7,925 bases of DNA from Pseudomonadota bacterium. GTDB lineage: Bacteria > Pseudomonadota > Alphaproteobacteria > Parvibaculales > Parvibaculaceae. A model generated the notes under the pieces. It made no database searches and had not been told where the DNA came from. It saw only the letters and a program-made list of their open reading frames with translations. Below are positions 5,216 to 7,925 of the stretch, piece by piece (position 1 is the stretch's first letter; the number at the start of each line of letters is the position of its first letter). Both the position numbers and the translations under genes were made by a program. The stretch covers positions 1 through 7,925 of the forward strand of contig JAJXZC010000472.1 in the NCBI GenBank assembly GCA_021780275.1, written 5' to 3'.

Positions 5216-7267
5216 ATGACGCAGATGGACTTTCGATCGATCTATGGCCAAGGCTTCGCACGCGTTGCGGCATGTACGAGCGTGTGTCATCTCGCCGACC
5301 CCGCCGCAAACGCCGAGACGATCCTCGCTCTCCTCGCCGAGGTCGATGCAAAGTCAGCCGCGCTCGCGGTCTTTCCCGAACTCGCTTTGTCGGGCTATGC
5401 GATCGACGATCTCTTGCTGCAAGACGCACTGCATGAAGCCGTCGTGCGCGGCGTCGATCGGCTCGTCACGGCCTCCATCGATCTGATGCCGCTCATCCTC
5501 GTCGGCGCACCGCTGCGCCAGGCGGGGCGGCTCTATAATTGCGCGCTGGCGATTCACCGCGGCCGGCTGCTCGGTGTCGTGCCGAAGGTTCATCTGCCGA
5601 ATTATCGCGAGTTCTACGAGCGTCGCCATTTCGCCTCCGGCGCGGCGACGGATGGTGGCGAGATCACGATCGGCCGCCACAGCGCGCCGTTCGGGCCCGA
5701 TCTTCTCTTCGTCGCGGACGATATCGCCGGCCTCGTCGTGCATGCGGAGATCTGCGAGGATCTTTGGGTGCCCGTGCCGCCGTCCTCGCTTGCCGCGCTC
5801 GCCGGCGCCACCGTGCTCGCCAACCTTTCGGCGAGCAACATTACGATCGGCAAGGCCGAAACGCGGCGGTTGCTCGTCCAATCGCAATCCGAGCGGTGTT
5901 TTGCAGCCTATCTTTATTCGGCGGCCGGCAAGGGCGAATCAACGACCGACCTCGCCTGGGACGGTCAGACGATCATCGCCGAGAATGGCGCGATCCTTGC
6001 CGAATCGCCGCGCTTCGCCGATGCCGCGCAGTTCGCCCTCGCCGACATCGATCTCGAACGGCTGGCGCAAGAGCGATTGCGGCAGGGTTCGTTCGACGAC
6101 AATCGCCGCGCCACGGGCGTCGAGAGCGAGGATTTTCGGCGCGTCCCTTTTCGTCTCGCGCCGCCCAAGGGCAATATCGGCTTTGAGCGCATGATCGCGC
6201 GCTTTCCTTTCGTTCCCGCCGATCGCGCGCGCCTGGCACAGGATTGCTACGAGGCCTATAACATCCAGGTCAGCGCGCTTGAGCAGCGCCTTGCGGCCAC
6301 GAAGATTGACAAGGTCGTCATCGGCATTTCTGGCGGCCTCGATTCGACCCATGCGTTGATCGTCGCCGCCAAGGCGATGGACCGTCTCGGCAAGCCGCGC
6401 AGCAATATTCTCGCGTTCACCATGCCGGGCCTGGCGACAAGCGAGGCGACCAAAAGCAATGCCTTTGCGTTGATGAAAGCGCTCGGCGTCACCGGCAAGG
6501 AGCTCGACATCAGCGAAACCGCGCGACTGATGTTGACCAACATCGGCCACCCCTATAGCGCCGGCAAAAACGTCTTCGACGTGACCTTCGAAAATGTCCA
6601 GGCCGGCCTGCGCACGGACTATCTGTTCCGTCTCGCCAATCTGCATGGCGGCCTGGTGCTCGGCACCGGCGATCTCTCGGAATTGGCGTTGGGCTGGGCC
6701 ACCTATGGCGTCGGCGACCAGATGTCCCATTACGCGATCAATGCCGGCGTCCCCAAAACGCTGATCCAATATCTCATCCGGTGGTGCATTGTGACCCAAC
6801 AATTCGCCCCCGAGGTTCTCGCGACCCTCGATGCCGTTTTGCAGACTGAGATCACGCCGGAGCTTGTGCCGGCCGGCGCCGGCGGTGCTGTGCAAAGCAC
6901 GGAGGCGGTGATCGGCCCTTACGAGCTGCAGGATTTCAATCTTTTCTACGTCCTGCGTCATGGCTTCCGGCCGGCGAAGATCGCTTTCCTGGCCGAGGCC
7001 GCTTGGGCCGATGCCGCGAAGGGCGAATGGCCGCAGGATTTCCCGCAAGACCGGCGGCACGCCTATGACATCGGCCAAATCCGCCATTGGCTCGACGTTT
7101 TCGTGCGGCGTTTTTTCGGCTTCAGCCAATTCAAACGCTCGGCGCTGCCGAATGGACCGAAGGTCGTCGCCGGTGGCTCGCTGTCACCGCGCAGCGATTG
7201 GCGCGCGCCTTCCGACGGCAATGCGCGAATATGGCTGGACGATCTCGACAAGGTCCCGAAGGCATAA
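5216..7267 (+). CDS. nadE: Glutamine-dependent NAD+ synthetase
   Basis: The product has 683 residues, close to the 679 of the Mycobacterium tuberculosis enzyme it resembles throughout. It carries out the last step of NAD+ synthesis: it amidates deamido-NAD+ with ATP and ammonia released from glutamine, in the cytosol. N-terminal nitrilase-fold glutaminase (about 14-290): triad E55 (FPEL), K124 (VVPKVHLP) and C180 (EICEDL). C-terminal synthetase (about 335-683): ATP-binding P-loop SGGLDS at 372-377, then [31 protein letters not shown] and [11 protein letters not shown] near the end. All expected catalytic residues are present, so it is likely active. Possible starts are TTG 5177 and ATG 5207, 5216 and 5225, none with a strong ribosome site. 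5225 aligns best with family N-termini; 5216 is a compromise. It stands alone, and the next gene lies 223 bp away. Confidence 0.97.
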   Translation: MTQMDFRSIYGQGFARVAACTSVCHLADPAANAETILALLAEVDAKSAALAVFPELALSGYAIDDLLLQDALHEAVVRGVDRLVTASIDLMPLILVGAPLRQAGRLYNCALAIHRGRLLGVVPKVHLPNYREFYERRHFASGAATDGGEITIGRHSAPFGPDLLFVADDIAGLVVHAEICEDLWVPVPPSSLAALAGATVLANLSASNITIGKAETRRLLVQSQSERCFAAYLYSAAGKGESTTDLAWDGQTIIAENGAILAESPRFADAAQFALADIDLERLAQERLRQGSFDDNRRATGVESEDFRRVPFRLAPPKGNIGFERMIARFPFVPADRARLAQDCYEAYNIQVSALEQRLAATKIDKVVIGISGGLDSTHALIVAAKAMDRLGKPRSNILAFTMPGLATSEATKSNAFALMKALGVTGKELDISETARLMLTNIGHPYSAGKNVFDVTFENVQAGLRTDYLFRLANLHGGLVLGTGDLSELALGWATYGVGDQMSHYAINAGVPKTLIQYLIRWCIVTQQFAPEVLATLDAVLQTEITPELVPAGAGGAVQSTEAVIGPYELQDFNLFYVLRHGFRPAKIAFLAEAAWADAAKGEWPQDFPQDRRHAYDIGQIRHWLDVFVRRFFGFSQFKRSALPNGPKVVAGGSLSPRSDWRAPSDGNARIWLDDLDKVPKA

Positions 7268-7490
7268 GCGCCGCCGCTACTGTTCCGCAACATATTGATT
7301 TTATTATAATATTTATGACGTTCCATGCGCGCTTCGGCGATCCAGCCAGACCGGCCTGTGAAAATTTTCCGCACCGGCTTTCGGACATTCGGCATCGCGG
7401 TCTCTTGCGGCGTTCAACCAGCGAGCTAGTCTAGTCTCTACGCGCCCGCGAATGTTAGGCCTGACGCGGCGCATGCGGGAGTGAGCGGCA
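7268..7490. other. Spacer between nadE and the PcaD-like gene
   Basis: No gene is seen. An AT-rich patch at 7291-7317 contains a consensus TATAAT (7305-7310) but no matching -35 element at the right distance. A second weak promoter guess is TTGCGG (7405-7410) with TAGTCT (7427-7432) at 16-bp spacing. A short palindrome GAAAATTTTC lies at 7360-7369. No terminator hairpin with a T-run was found behind nadE. Confidence 0.4.
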
Positions 7491-7925
7491 ATGACCGAGA
7501 CCATCATTGATGGTGACGCTTTCAATGTCGTCGTCGAAGGCGCGGCGAATGCTCCGGCGATCTTGCTGGCGCATTCGCTCGGAACCAATCTTCATGCCTT
7601 CGATCGGCAGATCGCGGCGCTGGCGCCGCATTTCCGGCTGGTGCGCTTCGACGCGCGGGGCCATGGCGGCAGCCGGGTCAGCGAAGGACCTTATACGATC
7701 GACCAGCTTGGCAAGGACGCGCTGGCGATCCTCGATGCGCTGGACATCGACAAGGCGCATTTCGTCGGTCTCGCGGCCGGCGGGCTTCTCGGCCTCTGGT
7801 TGCTGCGCCATGCACCCGATCGGATCGACCGGGCGGTGCTTGCCAATATCGCGGCGCAGATCGGCAGTCCCGATGTTTGGGTCGAGCGCATTCGCGTGGG
7901 TGAGGAAAAGGGCACCGATGCGGTA
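7491..7925 (+). CDS. PcaD-like alpha/beta hydrolase with missing nucleophile serine (3' end outside window)
   Basis: 145 codons are visible and the frame is open at the edge; the family is usually about 260 residues. The ATG at 7491 has GGGAG 9 bases upstream. The pattern AHSLGTNLHAFD (oxyanion region), then LVRFDARGHGGS, a GPYTIDQLGKD segment, HFVGL..GG and HAPDRIDRAVLANIAAQIG, matches 3-oxoadipate enol-lactonases (PcaD). These hydrolyse beta-ketoadipate enol-lactone in the protocatechuate/catechol branch of aromatic degradation. In the family the nucleophile elbow is GLSMGG; here it reads GLAAGG, with Ala95 (codon gcg, 7773-7775) where the catalytic Ser belongs. The protein may be a catalytically dead relative or one with another role, so I withhold the symbol pcaD. 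The Asp and His of the triad lie beyond the window. No other pca gene is seen. Confidence 0.85.
   Translation, partial: MTETIIDGDAFNVVVEGAANAPAILLAHSLGTNLHAFDRQIAALAPHFRLVRFDARGHGGSRVSEGPYTIDQLGKDALAILDALDIDKAHFVGLAAGGLLGLWLLRHAPDRIDRAVLANIAAQIGSPDVWVERIRVGEEKGTDAV

Noticed and set aside
5939..7129. 396-codon minus-strand frame opposite nadE
   Set aside because: High GC content with strong codon bias leaves the opposite strand open. The translation resembles no family, whereas nadE on the plus strand matches throughout.

Overview
The window looks like an alphaproteobacterial chromosome, most likely of the order Hyphomicrobiales (Rhizobiales). The DNA is GC-rich. It carries a gene of the Usg family, which I know mainly from alphaproteobacteria, and a secreted Gly/His/Trp-repeat protein of a kind common in Beijerinckiaceae and Methylobacterium relatives. 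This placement is inference from gene content; no rRNA or other marker gene is present.

Left part (1-2092), accessory and decayed. The 3' part of a class I flavin disulfide reductase-like oxidoreductase runs in from the left edge and stops at 1103. Directly behind its stop codon, in another frame and without its own start, lies an apparent internal fragment of an FAD-dependent monooxygenase (about 1103-1351). About 200 bp with no recognisable gene follow, then a small excisionase-type helix-turn-helix gene (1592-1822) preceded by a perfect 9-bp hairpin. Next comes an orphan C-terminal piece of a RadC/JAB-domain protein (1910-2092). I read this as the worn edge of a genomic island or a patchwork recombination site.

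Middle part (2260-4873). A membrane-anchored GGDEF-EAL protein with all visible key motifs intact is transcribed rightwards. It ends tail-to-tail with a leftward usg gene, with stop codons 5 bp apart. Further right, also leftward, is a GTG-started secreted protein whose C-terminal half is built of thirteen HGGG[WF]-type repeats. It ends in a textbook rho-independent terminator with a C(UUCG)G loop, which separates it from usg.

Right part (4874-7925), core metabolism. A 342-bp non-coding stretch holds a 20-bp-spaced direct repeat and a perfect 11-bp inverted repeat. A full-length glutamine-dependent NAD+ synthetase (nadE) follows, then a 223-bp spacer with an AT-rich patch. Last is the 5' part of a PcaD-like alpha/beta hydrolase (3-oxoadipate enol-lactonase family) cut by the window edge. 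In this last gene the nucleophile-elbow serine is replaced by alanine, which is the most striking single observation.

No coherent new multi-gene system is visible. The points of interest are the apparent pseudoenzyme at the right edge, the gene fragments on the left, and the repeat-rich secreted protein with its unexplained upstream region.
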